NCBI RefSeq assembly: GCF_016765635.1
Contig: NZ_JAESVD010000004.1
Span: forward strand, 364,078-428,077
Reading direction: 5' to 3'
DNA length: 64,000 bases
Source: Shewanella schlegeliana
Lineage (GTDB): Bacteria; Pseudomonadota; Gammaproteobacteria; Enterobacterales; Shewanellaceae
Part shown: in pieces, positions 1 to 9,064 of the stretch
Numbering within the stretch: the first letter of the stretch is position 1
Layout: each line of letters starts with the position of its first letter
Program-made: the position numbers and the translations under genes
The notes under the pieces: generated by a model
What the model saw: the letters and a program-made list of their open reading frames with translations, nothing else
The model's database searches: none
Told to the model about the DNA's origin: nothing

Positions 1-721
1 TTGAAGAAGGAACCGATTCCATCACTCCTGGACAAGGATTATATTTATCTAACGTCCAATTGCCACCACTACTGACTTTCATGATATCGGATAACACCTT
101 AGGATCGAGTCCATGATCGACTCCCATCTGTAGCGATTCCGATGTGGCAACCATCAAGACCGAAAGCAGCATATTATTACATATTTTAGCAACTTGCCCA
201 GCACCGGGGCCGCCTGCATGGAAGATATTCGCCCCCATAGCATTCAGTGCGCCCTGCGCCTGCTCAAATGCCTTATCGCTGCCGCCACAAATAAAGGTCA
301 GTGTGCCAGCGGCCGCACCTGCGGTGCCCCCTGAAACTGGCGCATCGATAAACTCAAGACCCTTGTTGGCCGCATGCTCTGCCACAAAGCGTGCACTGTC
401 TGCATCTATGGTTGAGCAATCGATAAGCAAGGTTCCTGGCGCTACCACATCGATAAGGCCTTTATTTGTGTCATCAGTGCTTGTAGCATCAGTCACGTAA
501 AGACTACGCACATGCTTACCTGCTGGTAGCATGGTCACCACGATGTCAGCCCCGGCTGCTGCGCCGCAGGCACTTGTCGCCGTGAGCGCACCTTGCTCGG
601 CTAATGCCTGCATTGCTGCTGACACCAGATCGAATACTTTAACGGTAAAGCCCGCTTTAATTAGATTGGCTGCCATCGGGCCGCCCATGTTTCCCAAACC
701 AATAAATGCAACAGTACTCAT
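1..721 (-). CDS. mmsB: 3-hydroxyisobutyrate dehydrogenase (partial, runs off left edge)
   Basis: NAD-dependent oxidation of 3-hydroxyisobutyrate to methylmalonate semialdehyde in valine breakdown. Translating the minus strand from the ATG at 721 gives about 240 residues with no stop: the Rossmann motif VAFIGLGNMG at residues 4-13, the family signature around DAPVSGGTAGA (126-136), and GAGQVAKICNN with the expected catalytic Lys179. The family is about 295-300 residues, so roughly 55-60 residues lie beyond base 1. It is the last visible gene of the minus-strand valine operon, 120 bp after the hydrolase gene. High confidence from motifs and context. Confidence 0.93.
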   Translation of the reverse strand, partial: MSTVAFIGLGNMGGPMAANLIKAGFTVKVFDLVSAAMQALAEQGALTATSACGAAAGADIVVTMLPAGKHVRSLYVTDATSTDDTNKGLIDVVAPGTLLIDCSTIDADSARFVAEHAANKGLEFIDAPVSGGTAGAAAGTLTFICGGSDKAFEQAQGALNAMGANIFHAGGPGAGQVAKICNNMLLSVLMVATSESLQMGVDHGLDPKVLSDIMKVSSGGNWTLDKYNPCPGVMESVPSS

Positions 722-841
722 TATTCGCTCCAACTCACCCTGTGAGTGCTTGGTACTTAATCCCTTATAGCGGCAATATGACTCACCGCTCGCGTTTATC
801 TTCTATCGAGGCATCGCCTCTGCACAGAGTTAATCTATTCG

Positions 842-2011
842 TTAGCCCATAGCCTTAAGCGGGTGATTTTTATCATCCCAAGGCGACTGCAGCAGCTCTT
901 GTGCATAGCCCTGTGGGATCGATGCAATATCGGCAAAGCGCCACTGTGGATTACGGTCTTTATCGATAAGCAGCGCACGAACCCCTTCGGCAAAGTCGGC
1001 TTTAGCACAGCAGTTAACGCTTAAGCCAAGCTCTAGCTTAAAACAATCGGCTAGGCTCAGATCTTCACCCAGTCCTGACTGCAGATGCACCAGACTTAAG
1101 CTGATTGGACTGCCTGCTAATAGGGTCTTAATCGCTTTCGCTAACCAAGGATGTGTTGTCGTTATTTGCTCATCTAAACTACTCACCTGAGACATGATCT
1201 CATCGAGCGAGCCTGCCATTAGCTCATCGATAAGCCCTTGGTTTTGCTCGATCACGCTCACAGCGACAGGCACGCTACATTGGTTTCGCATCTTATCGAG
1301 CACGTCATGTAAGGCTTGATGGTTACCCGCTTGGCTATCGCACCAATTAACGCCAACTAATGCATCAAAAAATGCCGCTCTATCATCATGGTTGAGGTAG
1401 TGATTACCTATGCCCACATAAAGTGCATCGGCGCCGCTCATGTTATAGGCCGTCATCCCCAAAAATTGGCCACTCTTACCTGGCATGCGATTGAGGAAAT
1501 AACTACCGCCCACATCAGGATATAAACCTATCGTCACTTCAGGCATGGCGATACGCGAGCATTCGGTAACAATGCGGTGGCTCGCACCTATCATCAAACC
1601 TAAGCCGCCGCCCATGACGATACCATCGCCCCAAACAGCCACAGGTTTACCAAAGCGATGCAGCAAATAATCTAGCTCGTACTCCTGCTTAAAGAATTCT
1701 GTTGCCGCCTCGGTTACTTCCCCCTGTGTCGTCACTGACGCTTGATAAATAGCGCGCACATCACCGCCAGCACAAAAGGCTTTCTCGCCCGCACCATCGA
1801 GTACCACGGCAACAATATTGTCATCATCACGCCACGCCGTGAGCTGAGCGGTTAACAGCTGCACCATGTTTAGATTTAGCGCATTGAGGGCCTTTTCAAT
1901 ATTGAGTGTCGCAACACCGACTCGCTTGCCACTGTCAGTCGCTAAAGTGCTAAATAGCACTTGTTCGGCTGCAGCATTTATCACTGCAGCGTTCAAATTA
2001 GCTCCACTCAT
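842..2011 (-). CDS. 3-hydroxyisobutyryl-CoA hydrolase (enoyl-CoA hydratase/isomerase superfamily)
   Basis: Expected to release 3-hydroxyisobutyrate from its CoA ester, the step before mmsB. The 389-residue product has the crotonase oxyanion-hole stretch KAFCAGGDVRAIY and the second glycine-rich element GIVMGGGLGLM, followed by AMPEVTIGLYPDVGGSYFL, which is typical of the hydrolase branch (about 350-390 residues) rather than short hydratases. The start is the ATG at 2011: it overlaps the upstream TAA as TAATG and has GGAAG eight bases upstream. A TTG at 2026 would add five residues and is less likely. The overlap implies translational coupling to the preceding hydratase. Confidence 0.9.
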   Translation of the reverse strand: MSGANLNAAVINAAAEQVLFSTLATDSGKRVGVATLNIEKALNALNLNMVQLLTAQLTAWRDDDNIVAVVLDGAGEKAFCAGGDVRAIYQASVTTQGEVTEAATEFFKQEYELDYLLHRFGKPVAVWGDGIVMGGGLGLMIGASHRIVTECSRIAMPEVTIGLYPDVGGSYFLNRMPGKSGQFLGMTAYNMSGADALYVGIGNHYLNHDDRAAFFDALVGVNWCDSQAGNHQALHDVLDKMRNQCSVPVAVSVIEQNQGLIDELMAGSLDEIMSQVSSLDEQITTTHPWLAKAIKTLLAGSPISLSLVHLQSGLGEDLSLADCFKLELGLSVNCCAKADFAEGVRALLIDKDRNPQWRFADIASIPQGYAQELLQSPWDDKNHPLKAMG

Positions 2012-2820
2012 TAACCATTCTTCCAATTCGCTTTACGCTTGTTTAAGAAGGCATTCACCCCTTCGGCCTGATCTTGCGTATCAAATAGATTGACGAAATA
2101 TTCTCGCTCTAATGGTAGCACTTGCGATCTTGGCATGCTGCGGCCCGCTTGAACCAACTGCTTACACGCCTTAACACTGCTTGGACTCTGATTCGCCACT
2201 TTCTCAGCCAGCGCCATAGCTGCGTTAAAGGCATTGCCCTGCACAACTACCTCTTCGACTAGGCCTATCTGCTCAGCTTTTTCTGCACTAATACGCTCAC
2301 CACATAGAATCATCCGCTTAGCCCAGCCCTCCCCCACCAGCGCGGTGAGATTTTGGGTGCCGCCCGCACAAGGCAGTAGGCCAACGGTGGCCTCTGGTAG
2401 TGCCATTTGCGCCTGCTCTTCACAAATACGTAGGTCACAAGCTAACGCCACCTCTAAGCCACCGCCCATGGCGTAACCGTTAATGGCCGCGATAGAAACG
2501 CCGCGAAAGGTACTCAAGGTTTCAAAGGCTTCACCAAAATATCGCGCCATATCGGCGGCATTTTGCTTATCACCGTCGGCAAACAGTTTTAGATCCGCAC
2601 CCGCTGAGAAGAACTTGTCACCTTCGGCGGTGATCACTAAGGCATATACCTCTTTGTTTTCATTGAGGGCGATGACTTTTTGCTTTAGCTCCTGCAGGCT
2701 TTGTGCGGTCCAAGTATTGGCAGGTGGATTGTTCATGCTAATCACTGCTGTGTGACCAACAATCTGTTCAATTAACAGAGACTTCTCTGTCGCTAACGTG
2801 TTGTCATTCTCAAGAGACAT
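2011..2820 (-). CDS. enoyl-CoA hydratase of the valine operon
   Basis: Crotonase-fold hydratase of 269 residues, probably hydrating methacrylyl-CoA to 3-hydroxyisobutyryl-CoA. FFSAGADLKLF is the first oxyanion-hole segment, GYAMGGGLEVALACDLRI the second, and MALPEATVGLLP carries a catalytic Glu in the usual place. AAAAGGAG precedes the ATG at good spacing. It lies between the acyl-CoA dehydrogenase (51 bp upstream) and the hydrolase (1-base overlap), which fits the pathway order. The exact substrate is inferred from the neighbours; another short-chain enoyl-CoA is possible. Confidence 0.88.
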   Translation of the reverse strand: MSLENDNTLATEKSLLIEQIVGHTAVISMNNPPANTWTAQSLQELKQKVIALNENKEVYALVITAEGDKFFSAGADLKLFADGDKQNAADMARYFGEAFETLSTFRGVSIAAINGYAMGGGLEVALACDLRICEEQAQMALPEATVGLLPCAGGTQNLTALVGEGWAKRMILCGERISAEKAEQIGLVEEVVVQGNAFNAAMALAEKVANQSPSSVKACKQLVQAGRSMPRSQVLPLEREYFVNLFDTQDQAEGVNAFLNKRKANWKNG

Positions 2821-2871
2821 AGATAACTCCTTTTATAAAGCTAAAATCAATTTAAAGCTGACGAAAACGGC

Positions 2872-4029
2872 CTAAAGAATCGTGCCCGCATTTTCATCCA
2901 ATAAACGGCGAGAGATAATCAATCGCATGATTTCGTTGGTTCCCTCTAATATTTGGTGTACTCGCACATCACGCACGTGGCGCTCTAGTGGGTACTCTCG
3001 AATGTAACCATAGCCGCCATGAATTTGCAGTGCCGCATCACAGACTTGGAATCCGATATCGGTGGCAAAGCGTTTTGCCATGGCGCAGTATGCGGTGGCT
3101 TCTGGATCTTGTTGATCGAGTTTAAAAGCGGCTAGACGCACTAGCTGACGGGCGGCTACCAGCTCGGTTGCCATATCGGCAAGCTTAAACTGCAGCGCCT
3201 GAAATGCCGCCAAAGGCTTACCGAACTGCTTACGCTCATTCATATATTGAGTCGCACGTTCGAGTGCCGCTTGAGCGGTACCGATTGAACAGGTGGCGAT
3301 ATTAATGCGGCCGCCATCAAGCCCTTTCATGGCGAAGGTAAAACCTTGTCCCTCTTCACCTAATAGATAAGCGACTGGAACACGCACATTTTCAAAGGTA
3401 ATTTCACGAGTTGGCTGAGCGTTCCAGCCCATCTTATCTTCCGCCTTGCCATAGATAATGCCTGCTGCATCGGCTGGAACCGCAATCGCCGAGATCCCTT
3501 TAGCTCCTGCGCCTCCGGTGCGGCACATCACCACTAATAGCTCGGTAGCTCCGGCGCCAGAGATAAAGACTTTTGAGCCAGAAATCACGTACTCATCACC
3601 ATCACGTACCGCCTTGGTCTGCAGCGCGGCGGCATCACTACCCGCCCCTGGCTCTGTTAAGCAATATGATGCTAACTTCTCTCCTGTGGTCAGTGACTCT
3701 GACCACTCTTGACGCAATGTTTCACCACCAAAGCTGGTCACCATCCAAGTGGCCATATTATGAATAGTGAGCATGGCTGTGGTTGCTGTACAGCCCATGG
3801 ACAGCTGCTCAAAAATAATCGATGAATCTAAACGCGATAGTCCCATTCCACCTTCAGATTCTGGCGAATACAGTGAGCAAAAACCTAGCTCTCCCGCCTT
3901 TTGGATCACATCTTTTGGAAAGTGATGCTCTTCATCCCACTTGCCAGCAAACGGTGCTAACTCTTCTGCAGCAAACTGCTGCGCAAGATCGCTAAATTGG
4001 CGTTGGTCTTCATTCAGGTTGAAATCCAT
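2872..4029 (-). CDS. acyl-CoA dehydrogenase, probably isobutyryl-CoA or short branched chain
   Basis: FAD enzyme of 385 residues that would introduce the alpha-beta double bond in isobutyryl-CoA and pass electrons to ETF. Seen: CLTEPGAGSDAAAL (substrate/FAD loop), the middle beta domain, MNERKQFGKPLAAFQALQFKLADM, QIHGGYGYIREYP, and ILEGTNEIMRLI, whose Glu is at the catalytic-base position of MCAD-like enzymes. This differs from LiuA in the same window, which lacks Glu there. AGGAG sits seven bases before the ATG. The valine operon context suggests isobutyryl-CoA, but the sequence alone does not fix chain length. Confidence 0.88.
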   Translation of the reverse strand: MDFNLNEDQRQFSDLAQQFAAEELAPFAGKWDEEHHFPKDVIQKAGELGFCSLYSPESEGGMGLSRLDSSIIFEQLSMGCTATTAMLTIHNMATWMVTSFGGETLRQEWSESLTTGEKLASYCLTEPGAGSDAAALQTKAVRDGDEYVISGSKVFISGAGATELLVVMCRTGGAGAKGISAIAVPADAAGIIYGKAEDKMGWNAQPTREITFENVRVPVAYLLGEEGQGFTFAMKGLDGGRINIATCSIGTAQAALERATQYMNERKQFGKPLAAFQALQFKLADMATELVAARQLVRLAAFKLDQQDPEATAYCAMAKRFATDIGFQVCDAALQIHGGYGYIREYPLERHVRDVRVHQILEGTNEIMRLIISRRLLDENAGTIL

Positions 4030-4059
4030 CTGGGTACTCCTGTTGTGCTATCTATTGCC

Positions 4060-4092
4060 TCAGCCTAGGTTCTAGGTCTGCAGACTGTGGGT
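4060..4092. repeat. short relic of the AGGTTCT heptamer repeat
   Basis: The text CCTAGGTTCTAGGTCT lies in the 173-bp gap between mmsA and the acyl-CoA dehydrogenase gene. It holds about one and a half units of the AGGTTCT word that forms a seven-copy array near 32.5 kb and a degenerate array near 22.7 kb. The word match is certain; common origin is inferred. Confidence 0.4.
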
Positions 4093-4202
4093 CTTAAGCA
4101 GGCATCTATTGCTGCTGACCTCTATTAATTTTTGAATGAGATTTTGCACTCCAACAATCTCCCTCTTCAAAGAGGTTGCCGGAGCGTAAACCGTCTAATG
4201 CC

Positions 4203-5702
4203 TTACTTAAGCTCGATTGTCATATTCGGCGCGGAAGCCACTGCAATATCGGACTCAAACCAACGGGCTGTGATGGTTTTCGTCTCGGTATAAAAACGCA
4301 CCGCTTGCTTTCCGTAGGCGTGCTGATCGCCATAGAAGCTGCCTTTCCAGCCAGTAAATGAGAAGAAAGGTAGCGGTACAGGAATTGGCACGTTAATCCC
4401 AACCTGCCCCACCTCTATTTCATGCTGATATTTACGCGCCGCAGCGCCGCTGGCAGTAAAGATAGAGGTACCATTGCCGTAAGGGCTGTCATTTACAATT
4501 GCAATCGCTTCTTCAAGAGACTCGGCATTCATACAGCAAAGCACGGGGCCGAAGATCTCCTCTTGATAGATGCTCATGTCGGTAGTGACCTTATCGAACA
4601 TAGTCGGGCCAACCCAGTTACCCGACTCATAACCTTCAACGGTAAAGTCTGTGCCATCGAGTAGGCAATCTGCCCCCTCTTGCTTACCTCTAGCGATTAG
4701 GCCAAGGATACGCTGCTTAGCTGCGGGGCTGATCACAGGACCGTAGGCGGCATCTTTATCATTCCAAAGACCAGGTTTTACCTTAGCAATCGCGTCTTTA
4801 AGCTCTGGGATCCACTCTTTCGCCGCGCCGACAAATACTGCAACAGACAGCGCCATACAGCGTTGACCCGCCGCGCCAACAGAAGCACCAACTAAGTTAT
4901 TGATCACCTGCTGCTTGTTGGCATCTGGCATGATCACGCAGTGGTTTTTCGCGCCTGCAAAGGCCTGTACACGCTTTAGGTTATCGGTACCGGTTTTATA
5001 AATGTATTGACCCACATTCACCGAGCCGACGAATGAGATGGCTTTGATATCTGGATGAGAAAGCAGAATATCCACCGCAGTTTTATCACCATGAATCAGC
5101 TGTACTACACCTTTTGGCGCGCCGGCCTCTTCAAACAATTCAATCAGGCGCTGCGGCGTCATAGGATCTTGCTCTGACGGTTTAAGCACGAAGGTGTTAC
5201 CGCAAGCAATGGCTAGAGGGAACATCCACAACGGAATCATCGCCGGGAAATTAAACGGGGTAATACCCGCGCATACACCAAGTGGCTGAGTGTAGCTGTA
5301 GGTGTCGATTGAACGAGCGACATTTTCAACAGTTTCGCCCATCATCATCGAGGCGATATTGCAGGCATGCTCAGCAACTTCAATACCACGCCAAACATCC
5401 CCTTTGGCATCATCGAATGTCTTACCGGTTTCTTGGGCAAGAATAGTTGCTATCTCATCGTGATGTTCTTTTAGCAAGTACTGGTATCTCAGCATGACCC
5501 GAGCACGCTCAGAAACTGGCACCTCTTTCCAAGTTTGAAAGGCCTGTTTTGCGCTAGCAACAGCCGTTAATACTTCGGCATCGACTGCAGCATTAACCAC
5601 TGCAATGGTTTCATTATTAGCTGGATTGGTTACCGCTATCTGCTTTTCGCCTTGGCCTAATACCCATTCACCGTCGATGTAATGCTTCACTTGAGTTGTC
5701 AT
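4203..5702 (-). CDS. mmsA: CoA-acylating methylmalonate-semialdehyde dehydrogenase
   Basis: Converts methylmalonate semialdehyde plus CoA and NAD to propionyl-CoA in valine degradation. At 499 residues it matches the family length. The aldehyde dehydrogenase signatures are clear: [44 protein letters not shown], the catalytic cysteine in GQRCMAL near residue 284, and EEIFGPVLC. The stretch [15 protein letters not shown] is typical of the CoA-dependent MMSDH branch. AGGA stands six bases before the ATG. It sits 190 bp downstream of the thiolase gene and upstream of the dehydrogenase-hydratase-hydrolase genes. Propionyl-CoA would be its product. Confidence 0.95.
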   Translation of the reverse strand: MTTQVKHYIDGEWVLGQGEKQIAVTNPANNETIAVVNAAVDAEVLTAVASAKQAFQTWKEVPVSERARVMLRYQYLLKEHHDEIATILAQETGKTFDDAKGDVWRGIEVAEHACNIASMMMGETVENVARSIDTYSYTQPLGVCAGITPFNFPAMIPLWMFPLAIACGNTFVLKPSEQDPMTPQRLIELFEEAGAPKGVVQLIHGDKTAVDILLSHPDIKAISFVGSVNVGQYIYKTGTDNLKRVQAFAGAKNHCVIMPDANKQQVINNLVGASVGAAGQRCMALSVAVFVGAAKEWIPELKDAIAKVKPGLWNDKDAAYGPVISPAAKQRILGLIARGKQEGADCLLDGTDFTVEGYESGNWVGPTMFDKVTTDMSIYQEEIFGPVLCCMNAESLEEAIAIVNDSPYGNGTSIFTASGAAARKYQHEIEVGQVGINVPIPVPLPFFSFTGWKGSFYGDQHAYGKQAVRFYTETKTITARWFESDIAVASAPNMTIELK

Positions 5703-5778
5703 ATCGCTTCCTACTTTGGCAATGCCGTTTTTAGGGCTATTGCAAAATGATGATTAAACTTGGCCAGATTTTTATATT

Positions 5779-5808
5779 GGCCTTAACTGCAATACTGCCG
5801 TTAAGGCC
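5779..5808. other. intercistronic hairpin between thiolase and mmsA genes
   Basis: GGCCTTAAC and GTTAAGGCC form a perfect 9-bp inverted repeat with a 12-base loop. No strong T-run follows on the minus strand, so it looks more like an mRNA-processing or stability hairpin than a full terminator. It could explain different expression of the first gene and the rest. Confidence 0.5.
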
Positions 5809-5892
5809 TTGGTCCTAAGTTCGACCCTGTCTTGTTGAATTAGTCTTGTTGAATACTGTCGCTTATCGCTTGTTTACCTTTAATAAGAAGCC

Positions 5893-7083
5893 CTATAGCT
5901 CAAGAGCCATCGCCGTTGCTTCACCGCCGCCAATACAAAGTGACGCTACACCGCGCTTAAGGCCACGGGCTTTTAGGGCGTAAATCAAGGTGACGAGTAG
6001 ACGTGCCCCCGAGCAACCAATAGGATGACCCAGTGCGCAGGCACCACCATTCACATTGACTTTGCCGGCATCGAGCCCAAGTTCGGAAATAGCCAACATG
6101 GTCACCATGGCGAAGGCTTCGTTGATCTCGTAAAGATCTACCTCATCCTTACTCCAACTCACTTTTTCAAGCAGTTTATTCATGGCGCCCACTGGCGCAG
6201 TAGTGAACATTGATGGCTCTTGTGCATGGGTGGTGTGGCCCTTAATCGTGGCTAGCACATCAAGCCCTAAGTCATTTGCTTGGCCACGAGTCATTAGCAT
6301 CAATGCGGCTGCGCCGTCGGAGATAGAGCTTGAGTTCGCGGCGGTAATCGTGCCGTCTTTAGCAAAGGCTGGTCGCAGGGTAGGAATTTTATCAGGGCGT
6401 GCATTACCGGGTTGCTCATCGATATCGACCACGACATCGCCGCGGCGGTTCGATACGGTAACAGGGGTAATTTCATTGCTAAACGCCCCCGAGCCGATAG
6501 CAGCATTAGCTTTTTCCAGTGAACTCAGCGCGAAGCTGTCCATCTGCTCGCGGGTAAGTTTAAAGTCATCGGCAGTATTTTGTGCGAATGTCCCCATGGC
6601 CCCCCCCGTATAGGCATCTTCGAGACCGTCAAGGAACATATGGTCCATCACCTTGCCATGGCCCATGCGCATACCGCCACGGGCTTTATCAAGCAAATAA
6701 GGCGCTTGACTCATGCTTTCCATGCCACCAGCAATCACAATATTTGCACTGCCCGCTTTAATTAAGTCATGGGCTAGCATCACGGTTTTCATACCCGAGC
6801 CACATACCTTATTGACTGTGGTTGCACCTACCGATAGTGGCAGCTCTGCCCCCAGTGTCGCTTGCCTTGCTGGTGCCTGACCTAGACCTGCTGGCAATAC
6901 ACAGCCCATCAAGACTTCATCTACCAACTCACCGGCAAGTTCTGTTTGCGCAATCACGCCCTGAATTGCCGTCGCCGCTAATTTAGGAGAGCTAACAGTG
7001 GACAACGCGCCTTGGAATCCCCCCATGGGGGTACGCTTTGCTGCAACAATAACAATATCTTGGTTTGACTGAACTGAACTCAT
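5893..7083 (-). CDS. acetyl-CoA acetyltransferase (thiolase)
   Basis: Thiolase II of 396 residues, interconverting two acetyl-CoA and acetoacetyl-CoA, or cleaving a branched 3-ketoacyl-CoA (for example 2-methylacetoacetyl-CoA from isoleucine). The acyl-carrying cysteine is Cys94 in NKVCGSGMK; the conserved blocks EINEAFA, GGACALGHPIGCSGAR and SLCIGGGEATAMALE carry the other active-site residues. GGAG is five bases before the ATG. It is the first gene of the minus-strand branched-chain operon, with a candidate LiuR operator about 150 bp upstream. Named atoB in many genomes; the natural substrate cannot be read from sequence. Confidence 0.9.
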   Translation of the reverse strand: MSSVQSNQDIVIVAAKRTPMGGFQGALSTVSSPKLAATAIQGVIAQTELAGELVDEVLMGCVLPAGLGQAPARQATLGAELPLSVGATTVNKVCGSGMKTVMLAHDLIKAGSANIVIAGGMESMSQAPYLLDKARGGMRMGHGKVMDHMFLDGLEDAYTGGAMGTFAQNTADDFKLTREQMDSFALSSLEKANAAIGSGAFSNEITPVTVSNRRGDVVVDIDEQPGNARPDKIPTLRPAFAKDGTITAANSSSISDGAAALMLMTRGQANDLGLDVLATIKGHTTHAQEPSMFTTAPVGAMNKLLEKVSWSKDEVDLYEINEAFAMVTMLAISELGLDAGKVNVNGGACALGHPIGCSGARLLVTLIYALKARGLKRGVASLCIGGGEATAMALEL

Positions 7084-7227
7084 AATTACTCCGGTAATAC
7101 GCTAGTTAACCTCTATTAGAAACCGTCCAAAGTCGCGCGGGTGTAGGATTGTGCGACATAGTTTGTTGACCGTTCTCAGGCTATCGCCTAGCTAACATAA
7201 GTGTGATCTTGCTCAACATTTAACACT

Positions 7228-7250
7228 CTGACGTTTACGCGAACGTAAAG
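7228..7250. promoter_or_regulatory. candidate LiuR operator upstream of the valine operon
   Basis: TTTACG-CGAA-CGTAAA is a perfect 6-bp-arm inverted repeat at 7234-7249. LiuR (MerR family) sites in gammaproteobacteria are known to be built on TTTACGT/ACGTAAA-like arms, and a liuR gene with a similar palindrome upstream is in this window. The site is 134-155 bp before the first operon gene. The assignment is inferred from motif and regulon knowledge. Confidence 0.55.
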
Positions 7251-7370
7251 CAAGCAGTTATTGGTCAAATATCTACCAAAGTATAGGGTTGAGATGTCAC
7301 ATAGAATTTACACAAAGATGAGCAGTATCGACTAAGTAATGACAGAGGTATTGAGTCACGGTTGTCAGAA

Positions 7371-7404
7371 ACAAAAAAGCCGATACGCTGTTGCTGTATC
7401 GGCT
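7371..7404 (-). terminator. rho-independent terminator of metA
   Basis: AGCCGATAC (7378-7386) pairs perfectly with GTATCGGCT (7396-7404), and the minus strand then runs into TTTTTT. It begins 19 bases after the metA stop codon. Confidence 0.9.
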
Positions 7405-7422
7405 TATTAGTGATGACTAAAG

Positions 7423-8370
7423 CTATAACTCCTTGGACTCCCAAGGGGTTATGCCCGTCATATCATCGAGATTATAGGGCGTCAGCTGATAGACATAGTA
7501 GTTAAGCCAGTTACTCACTAATAAACTGCCATGGCTATGCCAACGGGCTATTGGCGCTTGCTCGGGATCGTCATTTGTAAAATAGTTTTGTGGTATTTCC
7601 GGCGTTAACCCTTGGGCTAAATCCCGCAGGTACTCATCTTTTAAGGTCGATTTCTGATACTCGGGATGCCCCATCACGAACAGGTTACGATTGCTTTTGC
7701 TGAGCACCATATAGGCACCAGCGGCCTCTGACTCGGTCAAAACCTGAAGCTCTGGGTGCGCCTTTAGCTTTTCGATATCCATCTCAGCAAAGCGGGAATG
7801 CGGCGCAAAAAATTCATCATCGAAGCCACGCAGCAGGGGATAATGCTCACAGGTGCGCTTATGGGTAAATACTCCAGAGCGTTTTGTTGTTAGCAGTGAG
7901 CGGTTTAGACCGAATAGGTGGTACAGCGCCGCATGCGCCGCCCAGCACAAAAACAGTACCGAGGTAACATGCTGCTGCGACCAATCGATGATCTCGCGGA
8001 TATGGTCCCAGTACGATACCTCTTCAAATTCTATCTGCCCGAGAGGGGCGCCGGTAATGATCAGGCCATCGTAATTTTTCTGCCTGACCTGCTCAAAGTC
8101 TCGATAGAAGTTATTCATATGATCGATAGAAGTATGCTTGGAGGCTTTATCGTGAATACGTAGCAGATCCACATCGACTTGCAGGGGAGTATTACCTAAG
8201 AGGCGTAGCAGTTGGGTTTCGGTCTCAATCTTATTAGGCATTAAGTTAAGGATTAATACCTTCATTGGACGAATATCTTGATGCGCCGCCCGAGTTTCGG
8301 ACATAACGAAGATATTCTCTGACTCCAAGATCTCTGCAGCGGGCAGATCGTCGGGGATTTTAACCGGCAT
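7423..8370 (-). CDS. metA: homoserine O-succinyltransferase
   Basis: First committed step of methionine synthesis, acylating homoserine. The 315-residue protein shows the whole family fold: [14 protein letters not shown], the nucleophile Cys142 in LCWAAHA, and the His235-Glu237 pair in GHPEY. Residue 111 is Gly (APLGQIEF); in this family Gly at 111 goes with succinyl-CoA and Glu with acetyl-CoA, so succinyl transfer is predicted. GAGG is six bases before the ATG. It is followed by its own terminator and preceded, on the same strand, by a YbaY-like lipoprotein gene 76 bp away. I did not find a clear MetJ box array. Confidence 0.95.
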   Translation of the reverse strand: MPVKIPDDLPAAEILESENIFVMSETRAAHQDIRPMKVLILNLMPNKIETETQLLRLLGNTPLQVDVDLLRIHDKASKHTSIDHMNNFYRDFEQVRQKNYDGLIITGAPLGQIEFEEVSYWDHIREIIDWSQQHVTSVLFLCWAAHAALYHLFGLNRSLLTTKRSGVFTHKRTCEHYPLLRGFDDEFFAPHSRFAEMDIEKLKAHPELQVLTESEAAGAYMVLSKSNRNLFVMGHPEYQKSTLKDEYLRDLAQGLTPEIPQNYFTNDDPEQAPIARWHSHGSLLVSNWLNYYVYQLTPYNLDDMTGITPWESKEL

Positions 8371-8446
8371 AACGCGCCTCTTTATTCTAATTATTTAACC
8401 TATCAGAAAGAGACGCGCCAGCTAGACTAACTCACAGCTAATTTAG

Positions 8447-8848
8447 TTAACGTGCCACCCTCTGTACTAATACAGACATTGGCTCACTCGAGTCCAGATC
8501 GATTCGGTAAGCCTGGGTATTAATAAACATCAATTTGTCATCTAGCGTGATACGGGCACCTATGTTGTAGGTGTGGCCATCTTCAAATTGATCTCTATTA
8601 ATTAAAAACTGGAATGGAATCGGGGTACTAACATCATTACGCTCGAATTCGGCAATCACTTCAGCAGGTGCATCCATTCGCGACACATCTTGAACCTGAA
8701 CGCTGATCACTGCATCTTCTGGTAGCGCCATTCGCTCCTTGTACCAAACCTCACCATGGATCTCCACCACAGCATTGGATGTTGCACAACCAGTCAACAT
8801 GCTTGCTGCTACCGCTAAAGGTAATAAAGGCTTAAACCACTGTTTCAT
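8447..8848 (-). CDS. YbaY-family lipoprotein
   Basis: Outer-membrane or periplasmic lipoprotein of 133 residues, function unknown. The N-terminus is a lipoprotein signal with lipobox LTGC around residue 21, followed by a beta-rich domain with the YbaY/YscW-like pattern (LPEDAVISVQVQDVS, PIPFQFLI, YNIGARITLDDKLMFINTQAY). AGGAG precedes the ATG. A second, diverged member lies at 17066-17467 beside tesB. It stands alone upstream of metA on the same strand; linkage to methionine synthesis is not implied. Confidence 0.8.
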   Translation of the reverse strand: MKQWFKPLLPLAVAASMLTGCATSNAVVEIHGEVWYKERMALPEDAVISVQVQDVSRMDAPAEVIAEFERNDVSTPIPFQFLINRDQFEDGHTYNIGARITLDDKLMFINTQAYRIDLDSSEPMSVLVQRVAR

Positions 8849-9064
8849 ATTTACGCTCCTAATAATACATTAAGACTTCTAGAAGTCTATATGTCCGTAC
8901 TTGAATTTTATATCAGTTGATCAAAAAGTCTTTCACGCATCCACACAGATGCTTAATCAAGAAAGTGCATTCTCACTATCCGCATCACAGCAACAGACAA
9001 TTAATCTTGTTCTAATACACTTATCTTTCTATGATAAGTTACCTATTCGAAGTCGAATACCCAT

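Larger units (their letters stand above)
7084..7422. other. intergenic region between metA and the valine operon
   Basis: It holds the metA terminator (7371-7404), a candidate LiuR operator (7234-7249), and presumably the operon promoter. I see no convincing reading frame here. Confidence 0.6.

Noticed and set aside
144..770. Two plus-strand frames over the left end
   Set aside because: They lie opposite mmsB, whose minus-strand translation has clear family motifs; these are shadows.
8371..8446. MetJ operators or SAM riboswitch before metA
   Set aside because: No AGACGTCT-type tandem boxes and no riboswitch-like helices could be made out in the 76-bp gap.
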